From Sphingobium sp. (GTDB lineage Bacteria; Pseudomonadota; Alphaproteobacteria; Sphingomonadales; Sphingomonadaceae), in NCBI GenBank assembly GCA_009360885.1, contig SPEL01000008.1:1-64000 (forward strand): a stretch of 64,000 nt of DNA, in the 5' to 3' direction. Shown one piece after another: positions 1-8,811 of this stretch; positions within the stretch are counted from its first letter, which is position 1, and the number at the start of each line of letters is the position of its first letter. The notes below the pieces were generated by a model. The model saw nothing but the letters and a program-made list of their open reading frames with translations. It had not been told where the DNA came from and searched no databases. Made by a program: the position numbers and the translations under genes.

Positions 1-151
1 CGCCGCGCGGCTGCGGCAAAGACGCGTCAGAATAATTCTGCGTATCAGGGACGACGGCTACGGTGAACTTCTCCGCCTGCGCGGGTAGTGCAGACCCTAA
101 CAGCCCCAGCGCCATCACGGCCGAAAAATATCGGCGGTTCATCTTAATCAT
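1..151 (-). CDS. exported metallophosphoesterase-like protein (5' part only)
   Basis: Only the first ~50 codons are inside the window; the gene runs off the left edge. The N-terminus has two or three basic residues, a hydrophobic stretch and an Ala-x-Ala site (LPAQA before EKF), a typical Sec signal peptide. The mature protein begins EKFTVAVVPDTQNYSD; VVPDTQNYS is the first strand and metal-loop style found in calcineurin-like phosphoesterases, so a periplasmic phosphohydrolase is likely. ATG at 149-151 and the in-frame ATG at 140-142 are both possible; the GGTGGA ribosome site fits the second better by spacing. It lies 82 bp downstream of the TonB receptor on the same strand, so it may be co-transcribed and act on what the receptor imports. 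The family call rests on one short motif. Confidence 0.5.
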   Translation of the reverse strand, partial: MIKMNRRYFSAVMALGLLGSALPAQAEKFTVAVVPDTQNYSDASLPQPRG

Positions 152-233
152 ATTCCACCTATAGATATAAAAGACGTTGATTTGATGAAAGAAAGGGAGA
201 GTAATATTTTACTATCCCTTGCATTTCCTTGGT

Positions 234-3200
234 TTAGAACCGGGCCTTCAGGCTCATGAAGAAATTACGACCAACAACGTCATAAGTACCACCTGCGCCC
301 AGATAGGTGCTGGGGTTGAAAGGAGGCAGAATATCCAAAAGATTATTCACGCCTATCGTCAGTTGAAACATCTCATTTATTTTATACCCGACAGAAATAT
401 CATTGTATAAAATTGCAGGAATATTCTGTTCATCATTATATTCATCCGTCAATGCGTTGGGATCGACGATAACGGCACCATGCAATCGGCTATTCCACGC
501 AAGGTCGATGTGCTTATTGCTATATGTGGCCAGCAAATTGCCCCTGAAACGAGGATTTTGGCTATTACCCATTTGCTTCACAATACTGGCGGGCATACCG
601 GGAACAGCTTCAATTTCTTTCTTCAGCAGATACGTGCCCTTGAGGCTGAGACCGACCTGCCCTTCGCCCAACGGAATCCGATAGTTTACCCCGAAATCAA
701 TACCCTTCGCCTGAAATTTCGATGCATTGAGGGTCTGTGTTGAAATGGCGGTGACAGAACGAATAGGGTCATTGGGGTCACGGGTGATCTGCTGGCAAAA
801 GACATTGTCAGTGGTTGGCAGATCAACGCAATAATTCAGGATAGTATTGGCGCTGAACTGGGTGATGATCTCGTCAATTTTGATATCCCAATAGTCCACC
901 GTGACATCCAGACCGGGAATGAAACGGGGTTGCAGTACAACGCCCAGAGTCAGGCTGTTCGATGTTTCGGGTTGCAGGTTCGGGTTGCCGCCTGCCGTGA
1001 TGTCAGACACATCAAGGCTGTTGAGGGGAGGGGTCGTGATGCCCAGCGCGCGGCAGTTGGCCGAACGGGTGGGGCTTGCGTAAAAGAAGGGGTCTTCACA
1101 AGGGTCGCTCAGATTATTCTGGGTGACGTTAATTGGTTCATAAAGCTCACCAAAATTAGGGGTGCGGACGCTGCGGGACCGCACACCGCGCAGGGTAACA
1201 CCCTCAACCGGCACCCATGTCGCCCCGACTTTCCATGTATCTGTCGCGCCGACGGTGCTGTAATCGGAATAACGATATGCGCCTTCGATCTCCAGATGGC
1301 GGGCAAAGGGCAGATCGCGCAATAATGGCACTACGACTTCGCCATAAATGTCGGTTACACTGAAATTCGCTTTAATATCAGGATGTTTTCCGATGAGATA
1401 GCCATGGGCCAGCTCGCCGCTGGTGGCCAGTGGATCATCCACCGTGTTCAGGCTTTCTTTGCGGTGCTCAACACCTGCGGCAATCGACAAATCGCCATAA
1501 GGCAACGCCATGACGGGGCCAACGATGTTACCACCATAGATACGCTGGGTATTTTCGCGTTTTTCCCGTCTGGTAGCGAACAGCCAGTCGCGCTGGGCAT
1601 CTGTCGGGCTATCCTGACTGAAAATATCATAGGGGATACAGCCAGCGCCGCGCGCCGCTACATCACGGCAAACGGGCAGGTTTGACACCGGGTCTGCGAT
1701 AACATCGCGCGAAGCCAACCAGCGCGATGCGCGGATGAAATTGGGGTTGGAAATGGTGTTGGTGGTGCGACCATATTGGAAATAGGCCTCCCACTGGAAT
1801 CTGCTGGCAATTTTGCCGGACAAGGTTTCAGAGAAAGTAAACGAATCTCTGTCCTGAATATTACCGATCTGGCCAAATTCCTTATAGGCTCTTGAAATAC
1901 GCAATTTATCGACGCCATTGGCGATCATCATCTGACGGACGGCGTCAGGCAAGTAGGGGTTGTCGAGATACGCCCATGGACTGCCTGCGCCATGCATGAA
2001 ATTACCACGGCTGTCTTCGCGGTAATAAGTTGTGACGCCATCATATTTGGTGCGACCATAATCAAATCGAGTGGTGCTCTCGATGAAATCTGTTAGCTCA
2101 TAATTGAAGCGGGTTGTGATAGCGAATTGTTCGATAGGGGCGACCAGTTGGTTACCTTCGTTCAGGTTGCGAATATCGCTGATGCCGCCGCCGTCGCCGC
2201 CATAAAACTCACCGCGATTATTAACCGGGGTTTTGACATAGAGTTGGCGAACGGAGCCATTTTCAAAGCCATAATTATTATTGTTAAAAATAAATGTGGG
2301 ATAAAACTGATAATAAAACTCACCAAAATCATAAGAAATAATGCGATCTGCTATGCCGTCATTTGCGCTTTTATTCAGGGGGTTGTTGACATAATTGAGG
2401 CGCGTTCGTGCAAAGCTGCGATCCTGCGTATAGAGGCCTTTGCTGGATAAATAGGTGCCGCCAATACTGATAGAGCCGCGCCCGTCAGCAAATTTTCCAC
2501 CCCCAGAAGCGGATACTGAAAAAGTTTGGGAGTCCCCTCGCTGGGAAATGCCCTGATTTGCTTTGATATCGAAACCTTCAATGTCATGCTTGGTAATGAC
2601 GTTGACGGCACCTGTTACGGCGTCTGCCCCGTAAATAGCCGCTGCGCCGCCGGTAATTACCTCTATCCGGTCTATCATCCCCGCCGGGATCATGTTGAGG
2701 TCAACCGCCGAAGAGCGAGCAGACCCGCTTACTCTGCGCTTGCCATCGATTAGTACTAGAGTGCGGTTGGTGCCCATATTGCGCAAATCGATAGATGCCG
2801 TGCCGCCATCCATATCGGTGACAGCCGCTCGTCCAAGCCCTACGCCGATGGCTGGTTCGCGCAATAATGCGTCATAGGCCGTCAACAAGCCGAAGCGTTC
2901 AGCGTCCTCCATCCTGATGACGCTGACCGGCATGGCGGATTCCAGTTCAGGCCGCGCGATACGCGAACCCGTGACGACGATAGCCGCATCGTTATTGACG
3001 GCCGCGCTGGTCAGGCTGGTTAAGATTGCAACCTTGCCATCGAAGGACCGCACAGTGAGGCCTGTTCCTTCGATCAGCCTATCCAACGCAGTTCGAACAT
3101 CTATCACCCCCTGTACAGCATTGGTTGTACGACCCTGAGTGGCCTGCCCGGAGGTGATAATCTCAATATTGCCTTGCCGCGCCAGCATGCGAATGCCCTC

Positions 3201-3320
3201 GGCGGCGGGCTGAGATGCTATGTTAAACTTATATTCCTGTGCATTTGCTATAGATGATGTGGAAACCAATGCCGAAATAGCAAATACAGGATAGGAACAT
3301 GATGAATATAAGCAACGCAT
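234..3320 (-). CDS. TonB-dependent receptor with N-terminal STN signalling domain
   Basis: A 1028-aa outer-membrane receptor. A signal peptide ends near residue 27 (SIANA before QEYKF). An STN domain (about residues 28-105) follows, which in FecA-type transducers contacts a FecR-like anti-sigma in the periplasm. The plug domain (about 115-240) contains IRMEDAERFGL, VLIDGKRR and DRIEVITGGAAAIYGADAV. The rest is a long beta-barrel ending in an aromatic residue (SLKARF), the usual outer-membrane insertion signal. FecR-like and ECF sigma genes sit directly upstream on the same strand, the standard cell-surface-signalling arrangement. It is longer than siderophore receptors (700-850 aa) and resembles the large sphingomonad/Caulobacter receptors for carbohydrates or peptides. 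The substrate cannot be read from the sequence. Confidence 0.9.
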   Translation of the reverse strand: MRCLYSSCSYPVFAISALVSTSSIANAQEYKFNIASQPAAEGIRMLARQGNIEIITSGQATQGRTTNAVQGVIDVRTALDRLIEGTGLTVRSFDGKVAILTSLTSAAVNNDAAIVVTGSRIARPELESAMPVSVIRMEDAERFGLLTAYDALLREPAIGVGLGRAAVTDMDGGTASIDLRNMGTNRTLVLIDGKRRVSGSARSSAVDLNMIPAGMIDRIEVITGGAAAIYGADAVTGAVNVITKHDIEGFDIKANQGISQRGDSQTFSVSASGGGKFADGRGSISIGGTYLSSKGLYTQDRSFARTRLNYVNNPLNKSANDGIADRIISYDFGEFYYQFYPTFIFNNNNYGFENGSVRQLYVKTPVNNRGEFYGGDGGGISDIRNLNEGNQLVAPIEQFAITTRFNYELTDFIESTTRFDYGRTKYDGVTTYYREDSRGNFMHGAGSPWAYLDNPYLPDAVRQMMIANGVDKLRISRAYKEFGQIGNIQDRDSFTFSETLSGKIASRFQWEAYFQYGRTTNTISNPNFIRASRWLASRDVIADPVSNLPVCRDVAARGAGCIPYDIFSQDSPTDAQRDWLFATRREKRENTQRIYGGNIVGPVMALPYGDLSIAAGVEHRKESLNTVDDPLATSGELAHGYLIGKHPDIKANFSVTDIYGEVVVPLLRDLPFARHLEIEGAYRYSDYSTVGATDTWKVGATWVPVEGVTLRGVRSRSVRTPNFGELYEPINVTQNNLSDPCEDPFFYASPTRSANCRALGITTPPLNSLDVSDITAGGNPNLQPETSNSLTLGVVLQPRFIPGLDVTVDYWDIKIDEIITQFSANTILNYCVDLPTTDNVFCQQITRDPNDPIRSVTAISTQTLNASKFQAKGIDFGVNYRIPLGEGQVGLSLKGTYLLKKEIEAVPGMPASIVKQMGNSQNPRFRGNLLATYSNKHIDLAWNSRLHGAVIVDPNALTDEYNDEQNIPAILYNDISVGYKINEMFQLTIGVNNLLDILPPFNPSTYLGAGGTYDVVGRNFFMSLKARF

Positions 3321-3411
3321 ATGTTGAAGCCCTTTGCATTATAAAATTCGGCTTCAAGACGTTTTCATTTTTATAATCCGTCAAAAAATATAATATTAAT
3401 TTGAAAAGACA

Positions 3412-4407
3412 TTATTTTTTCAATTTTATTACAATATTTCGTCCTTCATATGATAATTCACCGCCGGCAAGAATGGCCGCAGATTTGGCAAAGCGGTCAG
3501 GGTTATTGGCGTTAAACAGGCCAACAATCTCTACTTCCCCAATTTCCGGGTCTGAGATGATGATCTGGCGGCTATTCACCTTGTTGAAACGGGCTACCGC
3601 TTGCGCCAGAGGAACATTATCCAATGATATTTTGGCGACGGCTGGCTGTGGTAATGGCATGGACGCCTGGGCCTGAGCATTGTCAGAATGATTGGGCTGC
3701 GTGTCCAGCGTCAGCCTGTCTCCGGCATGTAGTAATACGGCTTGTTCCCGTTCGTCCCGCGCCCATACCAGCACACTGCCTTCGGTTACGTGAACCGCAC
3801 CGCCTAATGTTCCCATACGTTGGACAGAGTACACAGTGCCCGTTGCTTGTGCGTAAATGGCGCCGGATTGAACCACAAATGGGCGCGTTGTGTCTTTGGC
3901 GACATGGAACACGGCCTTGCCCGATAGCAGGGTGATTTTACGAGTGTCGCCCGTCATCGCAACGTGAATTTGTGCGCCGTGACTGAGGGTGACGACAGAA
4001 CCATCTTTGAGCTTTTGAGTTGCTGCCAGTGATTGAGCCATTGGCGGAGACAAAGATGGCTGTGTAACGGTGACCAGACCGGCTATGCAGGCGGCAATCG
4101 CCAGAGAAGCGAGTGCGACGCCTCCAAAACGGCGGATAATGCGCCTGTCCTTGGTGACGGGGTCTGTTGCGTCATTATCATTTTGCGGGATACGCCCCTG
4201 TTCTTCGGCCAGCACACCTCGTTCCATTATTTTGAGCCCGGCCTTTGCCCGCAGATAAGCGCCCTGATGGCGCGTGTCCGCCGCCAACCAGTTGCGTAAT
4301 GCATCCTTATCCTGCGCACTCATGCTATTATGGGCAGCGCGCACGGCCCAATGGATGGCATTCTGTTGTACTGTATGGCTATCATGGGATGTGGAAATGT
4401 CGTTCAT
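3412..4407 (-). CDS. FecR-type anti-sigma factor / transmembrane sensor
   Basis: A 331-aa protein with FecR-family layout. The cytoplasmic N-terminal DUF4880-like region includes AIHWAVRAAHNSMSAQDKD and WLAADTRHQGAYLRAKA. One transmembrane helix lies near residues 93-113 (RFGGVALASLAIAACIAGLV), preceded by arginines. The periplasmic FecR domain includes LLSGKAVFHVAKDTTRPFVV, and a DUF4974-like C-terminus ends IVIKLKK. By family knowledge it holds the ECF sigma factor and relays receptor occupancy sensed through the STN domain. Its start overlaps the stop of the sigma gene by 4 bp (4404-4407), so translation is coupled. The STN receptor lies 91 bp downstream. No frameshift or missing segment is seen. 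Confidence 0.88.
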   Translation of the reverse strand: MNDISTSHDSHTVQQNAIHWAVRAAHNSMSAQDKDALRNWLAADTRHQGAYLRAKAGLKIMERGVLAEEQGRIPQNDNDATDPVTKDRRIIRRFGGVALASLAIAACIAGLVTVTQPSLSPPMAQSLAATQKLKDGSVVTLSHGAQIHVAMTGDTRKITLLSGKAVFHVAKDTTRPFVVQSGAIYAQATGTVYSVQRMGTLGGAVHVTEGSVLVWARDEREQAVLLHAGDRLTLDTQPNHSDNAQAQASMPLPQPAVAKISLDNVPLAQAVARFNKVNSRQIIISDPEIGEVEIVGLFNANNPDRFAKSAAILAGGELSYEGRNIVIKLKK

Positions 4408-4955
4408 TTCCCGCCACTTTCTTCAAGAGCCTTGTTATCTTCTTCCTGCATGGCTGTAAGAATTTTTCGCACACCTCTCACCAGATTATTTTCGACTATA
4501 TGTTCGCTGACACCTAAATGTTTGGCGGTTTCTTTCTGTGACAGCCCATGTATCCGCCTCAGCACAATGACCTGACGGCTGATGTGCGTTAATTGGGCCA
4601 GGGCGCTTTGTAGCCTGCCGAGTTCCTGACGCCCTTCAGCGATCCGGTCCGGGGTTGGGCTATCATCTATGACGTAATCCCATTCGATTTCCGTCAAGCC
4701 GCGTATATTGGCGACCTTGGCATGGCGCATGGCATCCATGACGATGGATTGGACGGTTTTGAAGAAATAGGCGCGGCCACTGCTTATATGGTTGACGGAG
4801 GACAGGCCGGAGATTCTGTAATAGGCGTCCTGAATAACCTCTTCTACATCAACCAGATGTCCCCACCGACGGGCGAGCCAGTTACGTACATAGGCTTCGT
4901 GCGGTAATATTTCATCCGCAACCCATTCGGCGATACTATCATTCTCGTCATCCAT
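4404..4955 (-). CDS. ECF-family RNA polymerase sigma factor
   Basis: A 183-aa protein with the two ECF sigma domains. Region 2 covers about residues 18-85 (VDVEEVIQDAYYRI, then a stretch ending VMDAMRHAK). Region 4 covers about 115-170 (LTHISRQVIVLRRIHGLSQ, then KETAKHLGVSEHIVENNLV), a clear helix-turn-helix for -35 recognition. Order on the minus strand is sigma, FecR anti-sigma, STN TonB receptor, as in FecI/FecR/FecA systems. The likely main target is the receptor promoter in the 91-bp gap before 3320, but no -35/-10 pair could be assigned with confidence. The sigma gene is the last recognisable host gene before the integrative element. Confidence 0.88.
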   Translation of the reverse strand: MDDENDSIAEWVADEILPHEAYVRNWLARRWGHLVDVEEVIQDAYYRISGLSSVNHISSGRAYFFKTVQSIVMDAMRHAKVANIRGLTEIEWDYVIDDSPTPDRIAEGRQELGRLQSALAQLTHISRQVIVLRRIHGLSQKETAKHLGVSEHIVENNLVRGVRKILTAMQEEDNKALEESGGK

Positions 4956-5632
4956 CGGGGGCGATCAGGTGGCTGGTTATAGGGGAGGGGGTATCATCCA
5001 AAGTGGATGGGGAAGCCATAAGCAAAATCAGGTTACAATTACATGACGTTGATGGAGGTGGGGTGGCTGTGGCGTGGCCAAATAATATGCACCGAAGAAT
5101 TCCCCGGAGGGAAATCCAGAGGTAGCGGGAACCACAAAATATATAATAAATGGCGTATTTATGTGGTTTATATGAACGCTGTTTCGCAAAACACCCCCAA
5201 TCATACCCCCAAATGTTCTGGATAGGGACGAACGGGAACGGACGCGCCATCATTCTTTGAAGGTCAACATTCCCCTATAGGCAGGTAAGTAGCATATCCT
5301 GATCCTCACCTGTTACCCTGTCATGGCATATGATGGGTTCGCCGTTTTTTGGATGTCATTCAAACTTGACCAACGCATCGCGCGCGCGATGTGTCCGGGT
5401 CACGTAATTCTTTTTCAAGTCAGGTTTGGCCCTGATGCTACAGCTATAGGCCCTCTAACCGTCTACTACTTTAGAGATTAAACACCTCAACCACCCCTTT
5501 TTTTATGGACTGGCGAAAATACTATCCAACGGTATCAATCGGGAAGTTTACTACTCTCTGCTATTTTAGCTGTCACTCGCCTTTTAGGGCGTCTGGTAAT
5601 TACCGCTTATCTGTATTTACCAGATACCCTGC
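4956..5632. other. 677-bp intergenic region, probable left flank of the integrative element
   Basis: No convincing gene is seen. The open frames here are short, Cys- and aromatic-rich, and lack ribosome sites. The region is AT-richer than its neighbours. It should contain the promoter of the ECF sigma gene (leftward) and the left end of the tRNA-Gly-linked element. GGTAGCGGGAA near 5121-5131 also occurs in the T-arm of the tRNA-Gly gene and is a weak attachment-site candidate. Near the right end TCTGGTAA (5592-5599) and TTACCAGA (5617-5624) form an inverted repeat just downstream of the XRE gene, and GGTAATTACC (5594-5603) is a perfect 10-bp palindrome. Confidence 0.5.
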
Positions 5633-5899
5633 CTATTCCTGTTCGTCATCGCATGTGCATGGTATCGCTGCCAGTCTTGCCGCTTCCGCCATGCCATCTG
5701 GATCACGAGTGATAGCAGCCACGATCAGCCGCATGGCCCTTGTCGGCTGGGTTCTGCCTTGTTCCAGATCGCGGATGGTCGGATAGCCAAGTCCATATCT
5801 TTTGGCGAAAGCCTTTTGGGAAAGATGCAACCTCCGAAAGCGAAGGCGAAACAGGTGGCGGGCAAAGCCCTCTTTCCCAAAATCTGGGTCAAAGGTCAT
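5633..5899 (-). CDS. XRE-family helix-turn-helix regulator
   Basis: An 88-aa protein. The centre (LHLSQKAFAKRYGLGYPTIR then DLEQGRTQPTRAMRLI) is a canonical lambda-repressor-like helix-turn-helix, with the recognition helix around YGLGYPTIRDLEQGR. The C-terminus is short and ends in acidic residues, without an oligomerisation or protease domain. ATG at 5897-5899 is chosen because it overlaps the stop of the preceding gene by 4 bp (ATGA); a longer in-frame start at 5935 would only add low-complexity residues. It is the last gene of the overlapping element operon. Such proteins resemble NadS-type antitoxin-like or element control regulators. No toxin-like partner is adjacent on the far side, so control of the element's own operon is more likely. 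Confidence 0.8.
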   Translation of the reverse strand: MTFDPDFGKEGFARHLFRLRFRRLHLSQKAFAKRYGLGYPTIRDLEQGRTQPTRAMRLIVAAITRDPDGMAEAARLAAIPCTCDDEQE

Positions 5900-6402
5900 G
5901 GCTGCAACTCCCACACGGGAACAAAGGGATTGCATAGCCGATTGAGAAAGCCTTTAGCGCAACTGCTATTTCCACCCGGTAGGGGCAGGCGATATAATGC
6001 CCTATCTGCATCAATCTTAATCACATTGCCGCCGTGAAGCCGCCATGCCAACCCGCCAGAGGGATGCTGATAACAGGCTCCCTCTCTTGCAACTCCGAAC
6101 AGATCAATCGCCGTCCAGCCTATTGATGCTGCATCCATTGCAAATCCATCCAGCACTTTATGGCAATCTCCGATAAATTGCCGCCAGCGTGCAGGAGGAT
6201 AGCTGCCGCACGGAATGTCAGGATTGAGCGAGGCAATGCCTTTCGTCCATTCGGACAGCAGATTATGGGCAAGAGGGGGCAGGACATTAGAGACATTAGG
6301 GACATTAGCTTCTTCACTTACCCTTTTGTCCCTATCGTCTCTATTGTCCCCGGCATCCTTTCCCATTTCAAGGCGATTTGCCAGTTCCAGCCAGTGCCCC
6401 AT
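5896..6402 (-). CDS. conserved hypothetical protein of alphaproteobacterial integrative elements
   Basis: A 168-aa protein of unknown function. The C-terminal half (ARWRQFIGDCHKVLDGFAMD, then ASIGWTAIDLFGVAREGAC, then GGLAWRLHGGNVIKIDADRA) matches a pattern I recognise from small proteins encoded by rhizobial and sphingomonad elements (GW..DLFG..., GL.W.L.G..V..). I know no assigned function. The N-terminal third is charged and low-complexity; part of it is encoded by a 9-bp tandem repeat at 6283-6309. The ATG at 6400-6402 overlaps the stop of the DUF3987 gene (TAATG), and its own stop overlaps the XRE start. A longer in-frame start at 6495 lies inside the DUF3987 gene and is not preferred. 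Confidence 0.75.
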   Translation of the reverse strand: MGHWLELANRLEMGKDAGDNRDDRDKRVSEEANVPNVSNVLPPLAHNLLSEWTKGIASLNPDIPCGSYPPARWRQFIGDCHKVLDGFAMDAASIGWTAIDLFGVAREGACYQHPSGGLAWRLHGGNVIKIDADRALYRLPLPGGNSSCAKGFLNRLCNPFVPVWELQP

Positions 6403-7961
6403 TACTGTTCTCCGAACACGGCAGGATGGATAACATAATCTCCGCTCTTGCGACCGCCGTTGCCATCTTCCCGTGTTCCTGCCTCCATTAGCCATGCGGC
6501 ATCACAAAGATATTGGATAGCTTCATCCATTGGCTGGGCCGTCCGCATCGTTGGCAAATGGCTCTTGTGCGGGGACCGCTTCAAATCGCGTTTATTAATG
6601 CGTTTCATGCCCGTCTTGATAATATAGCGAGCAAGGATCGCTGCATTGCGCTCCACGACAGGCAGGGAAGCATCCCCATAAACCCGTAGCGCCATGGGCT
6701 TGGCATAATTATCCACCCACTCGGCAACCGCTCCCAGAGTCAATGCACTGATGCTCTGGGGTTCATCGCCACCCCGGATTGCCCATTGCACCAACTCCAT
6801 TGTCAGGGCGAGGCGCAAGACCACGCCTTCCAGCTTACCGCAGAAGGATTTATAGAGTGACCCGGCATCCTCCATGCCCTCACTGTTAGCTTTACCCCAT
6901 GCCTCGAATAAATCGGCTGCTTGTGGCGTAAGGGGAACAGTAATGGCCGTTGCATTCCCGGCCTCATCCCTTCCCCATACAAGGGCATCAAGGCGGCGAT
7001 AGATCGTCTCAAGCAGTCCCATATCCGCCAACTGGCGCGGGCGACGGAATGGCAATGGGTCTGGCCATGCCCATAGGAAACGCGCCACAAGCCCGTCATC
7101 AACCGCTCCCAGCAATGCACCTGCCATCTTCTCCGGCTGGATACCGCCCAGCACGGAAACGCCGTTGAACGGGATTGTAAGCGCCGTCTTGCTGCCTTTA
7201 CGGTCGATCACGAACGGACGCCCGCCATAGGCTTCCAACCAAAATTCACGCCCTCCGGGGGAATAGCGGTCGAAACTGGTAAGCCAACCTGCCAATTCAT
7301 CACGAAAATGTAATGTACCAGACGGATTGCCTGACAATATCGCGCCTACTGCTTCTGGTGTGGCGTCCATTATCATTGTGCGCCGCCGTTGCGGTTCTTC
7401 CGGTTCTACCGCCGCAACAGGCATGGAAGGCGTCCCCAGCCCATTCTTGTGCGCGTCATCGATCAGTTTCTCCCACGCCTTCTTTTCAACCTTGGCCCGC
7501 TCCACATCGGCATAATAGCCAAGCATCCGGCTTTGGTGGTCAAAGGCATGGTCAGCCTCAATAGCCCGCAGGGGCGCGGTAATGGCATCCAGCGCAGGGG
7601 ACTTCTTGGCGGAAGGATCACCAACTGCACCCGCCCAGATAATGCACGGTTCCCGCCACTGGCTTTCCCCATAAGGTCGAACGCGCCTCTTGCCGCCAAT
7701 CAGGCTGGCGCAGGATGCTATGAATCCGATAGCGGCATAATCGACAGGGGACCCCGTCCCTTCTGCCACATCACAAATCAGCTTCCATGCCTGCCCGAAC
7801 ATATCGGACGGCATGATAACGGCGGGACGCCTCCCGGCCCGCAAAATCTCCATGTCCGGTGTAGTTGGGAAAGGAACGGATTGCGCACCGGATATAGCGG
7901 CACGGATCGCGGCATCATCGCGGCTATCCGCAAAGTCGGTTGCGGTTGCAACATTAGGCAT
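6402..7961 (-). CDS. DUF3987 domain protein (element replication-associated)
   Basis: A 519-aa protein with DUF3987 features: GFIASCASLIGGKRRVRPY, an AGAVGDPSAKKSPALDAI segment that replaces a classical P-loop, FRDELAGWLTSFDRYSPGG, the highly conserved WLEAYGGRPFVIDRK, VLGGIQPEKMAGAL and DGLVARFLWAWPDP. DUF3987 proteins are found in phages and integrative elements next to toprim/primase genes and are thought to be helicase-like replication proteins; a biochemical role is not established here. ATG at 7959-7961 is preferred over the start at 8063 because AAGGAG lies at proper spacing and it overlaps the end of the toprim gene by 8 bp. GDPSAKKSP is a relaxed P-loop-like sequence in this family. 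Confidence 0.85.
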   Translation of the reverse strand: MPNVATATDFADSRDDAAIRAAISGAQSVPFPTTPDMEILRAGRRPAVIMPSDMFGQAWKLICDVAEGTGSPVDYAAIGFIASCASLIGGKRRVRPYGESQWREPCIIWAGAVGDPSAKKSPALDAITAPLRAIEADHAFDHQSRMLGYYADVERAKVEKKAWEKLIDDAHKNGLGTPSMPVAAVEPEEPQRRRTMIMDATPEAVGAILSGNPSGTLHFRDELAGWLTSFDRYSPGGREFWLEAYGGRPFVIDRKGSKTALTIPFNGVSVLGGIQPEKMAGALLGAVDDGLVARFLWAWPDPLPFRRPRQLADMGLLETIYRRLDALVWGRDEAGNATAITVPLTPQAADLFEAWGKANSEGMEDAGSLYKSFCGKLEGVVLRLALTMELVQWAIRGGDEPQSISALTLGAVAEWVDNYAKPMALRVYGDASLPVVERNAAILARYIIKTGMKRINKRDLKRSPHKSHLPTMRTAQPMDEAIQYLCDAAWLMEAGTREDGNGGRKSGDYVIHPAVFGEQ

Positions 7962-8544
7962 GGGACTTCTCCTTGGGCGGCAGCGCCACACGTCCACCCA
8001 CTGCCGATGCAGCAGCACGGGCAGCTTCCAGCCCCACATTTTTCTGAATTGTTGGATGGTCAATCAGGTGTGAGTCATCATCCGCAAGGATCACCAGATC
8101 GCAACCGGGATAGGTAGCGGCCATGGCTTGCGCCGTTTCCATCAGGTTCATTGCCGAGAAAGCGACTGCAACGGCATATCCTGTTGCCCGGCGTGCAGCC
8201 GCGCATGTGGCATAACCTTCGCCCATCATCAGCACCGCGTCAGGCTGCCCGATAAGGCAGGATAAGCCTTTCTGCCTTGCCCCCTTGGCGAAACGCTTGG
8301 AACCATCCGGCGCTATGGTCTGAAGGTTCCACATCACCCCAACGGGATCGAACATTGGCACCAGCAGGCGATTACCCTCCTGCCTCAATCCTTCCCCGGA
8401 TATGCGTTTGCGCGCCAGATAAGGGTGGGCCGGATCAACAATCCTGGCATTGACCCAACGGGTCCGGCACCGCTCCGCCGCTTGCTCCTGTTCCGCCAGC
8501 TTTGCAGCATCGCGCTCCGCCTGCTTCCGGCGATAGTCTGCCAT
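7954..8544 (-). CDS. toprim-domain primase-like protein, C-terminal part after an in-frame stop
   Basis: This 196-aa open frame contains a toprim domain: LLVPMFDPVGVMWNLQTIAP, an MMGEGYATCAAARRATG segment with the conserved Glu, and DLVILADDDSH with the DxD-type metal-binding motif. The N-terminus (MADYRRKQAERDAAKLAEQE) is a charged helix that in relatives sits in the middle of a longer protein. The 86-aa frame at 8551-8811 is in the same reading frame, separated only by TGA (8551-8553) and two codons, and ends LTPAER where relatives continue into this helix. I read the two as one gene interrupted by a nonsense codon. The ATG at 8542-8544 has no good ribosome site, though reinitiation after the nearby stop is possible. 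Likely role: priming of element replication with the DUF3987 protein. Confidence 0.7.
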   Translation of the reverse strand: MADYRRKQAERDAAKLAEQEQAAERCRTRWVNARIVDPAHPYLARKRISGEGLRQEGNRLLVPMFDPVGVMWNLQTIAPDGSKRFAKGARQKGLSCLIGQPDAVLMMGEGYATCAAARRATGYAVAVAFSAMNLMETAQAMAATYPGCDLVILADDDSHLIDHPTIQKNVGLEAARAAASAVGGRVALPPKEKSHA

Positions 8545-8550
8545 GCGTTC

Positions 8551-8811
8551 TCAGCGTTCGGCTGGCGTCAGACGCCCGACAGAACCAGCCCGCCATGTTT
8601 CCGACACCTGCAAACGATAATTGCCGAACGCCCCGGCGGGGATACCATCCAGATGGAGAACAGCCCAGCCATTGCGCTTGCCTTTACCATCCCCTTCGCA
8701 GGCAAAGCGGATCAGGTCATTGCCCAAATTCGCGCCGATAGGTTCGACAGGATGCACACCAGCCGCCTGCATCGCATCCAGAAAGGCGATTATGGTTTCT
8801 GCCTCTGTCAT
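8551..8811 (-). CDS. N-terminal fragment of the toprim primase-like gene
   Basis: An 86-aa frame starting at an ATG that overlaps the preceding stop by 4 bp (8808-8811). Features: MTEAETIIAFLDAMQAAGVH, IRFACEGDGKGKRNGWAVLH (a small zinc-finger-like or beta domain without the usual cysteines) and GAFGNYRLQVSETWRAG. This matches the N-terminal module that precedes toprim in element-borne primase-like proteins (FGNWR...WRA, then PAER and a charged helix). TGA at 8551-8553 ends it in the same frame as the downstream toprim part. Either one gene was broken by a point mutation or two short genes are made separately; the intact overlap cascade on both sides favours one gene of about 285 codons. Confidence 0.65.
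   Translation of the reverse strand: MTEAETIIAFLDAMQAAGVHPVEPIGANLGNDLIRFACEGDGKGKRNGWAVLHLDGIPAGAFGNYRLQVSETWRAGSVGRLTPAER

Noticed and set aside
4948-5253. 101-aa leftward frame upstream of the first ECF sigma gene
   Set aside because: Aromatic- and Cys-rich random composition, no ribosome site, overlaps the sigma start region.
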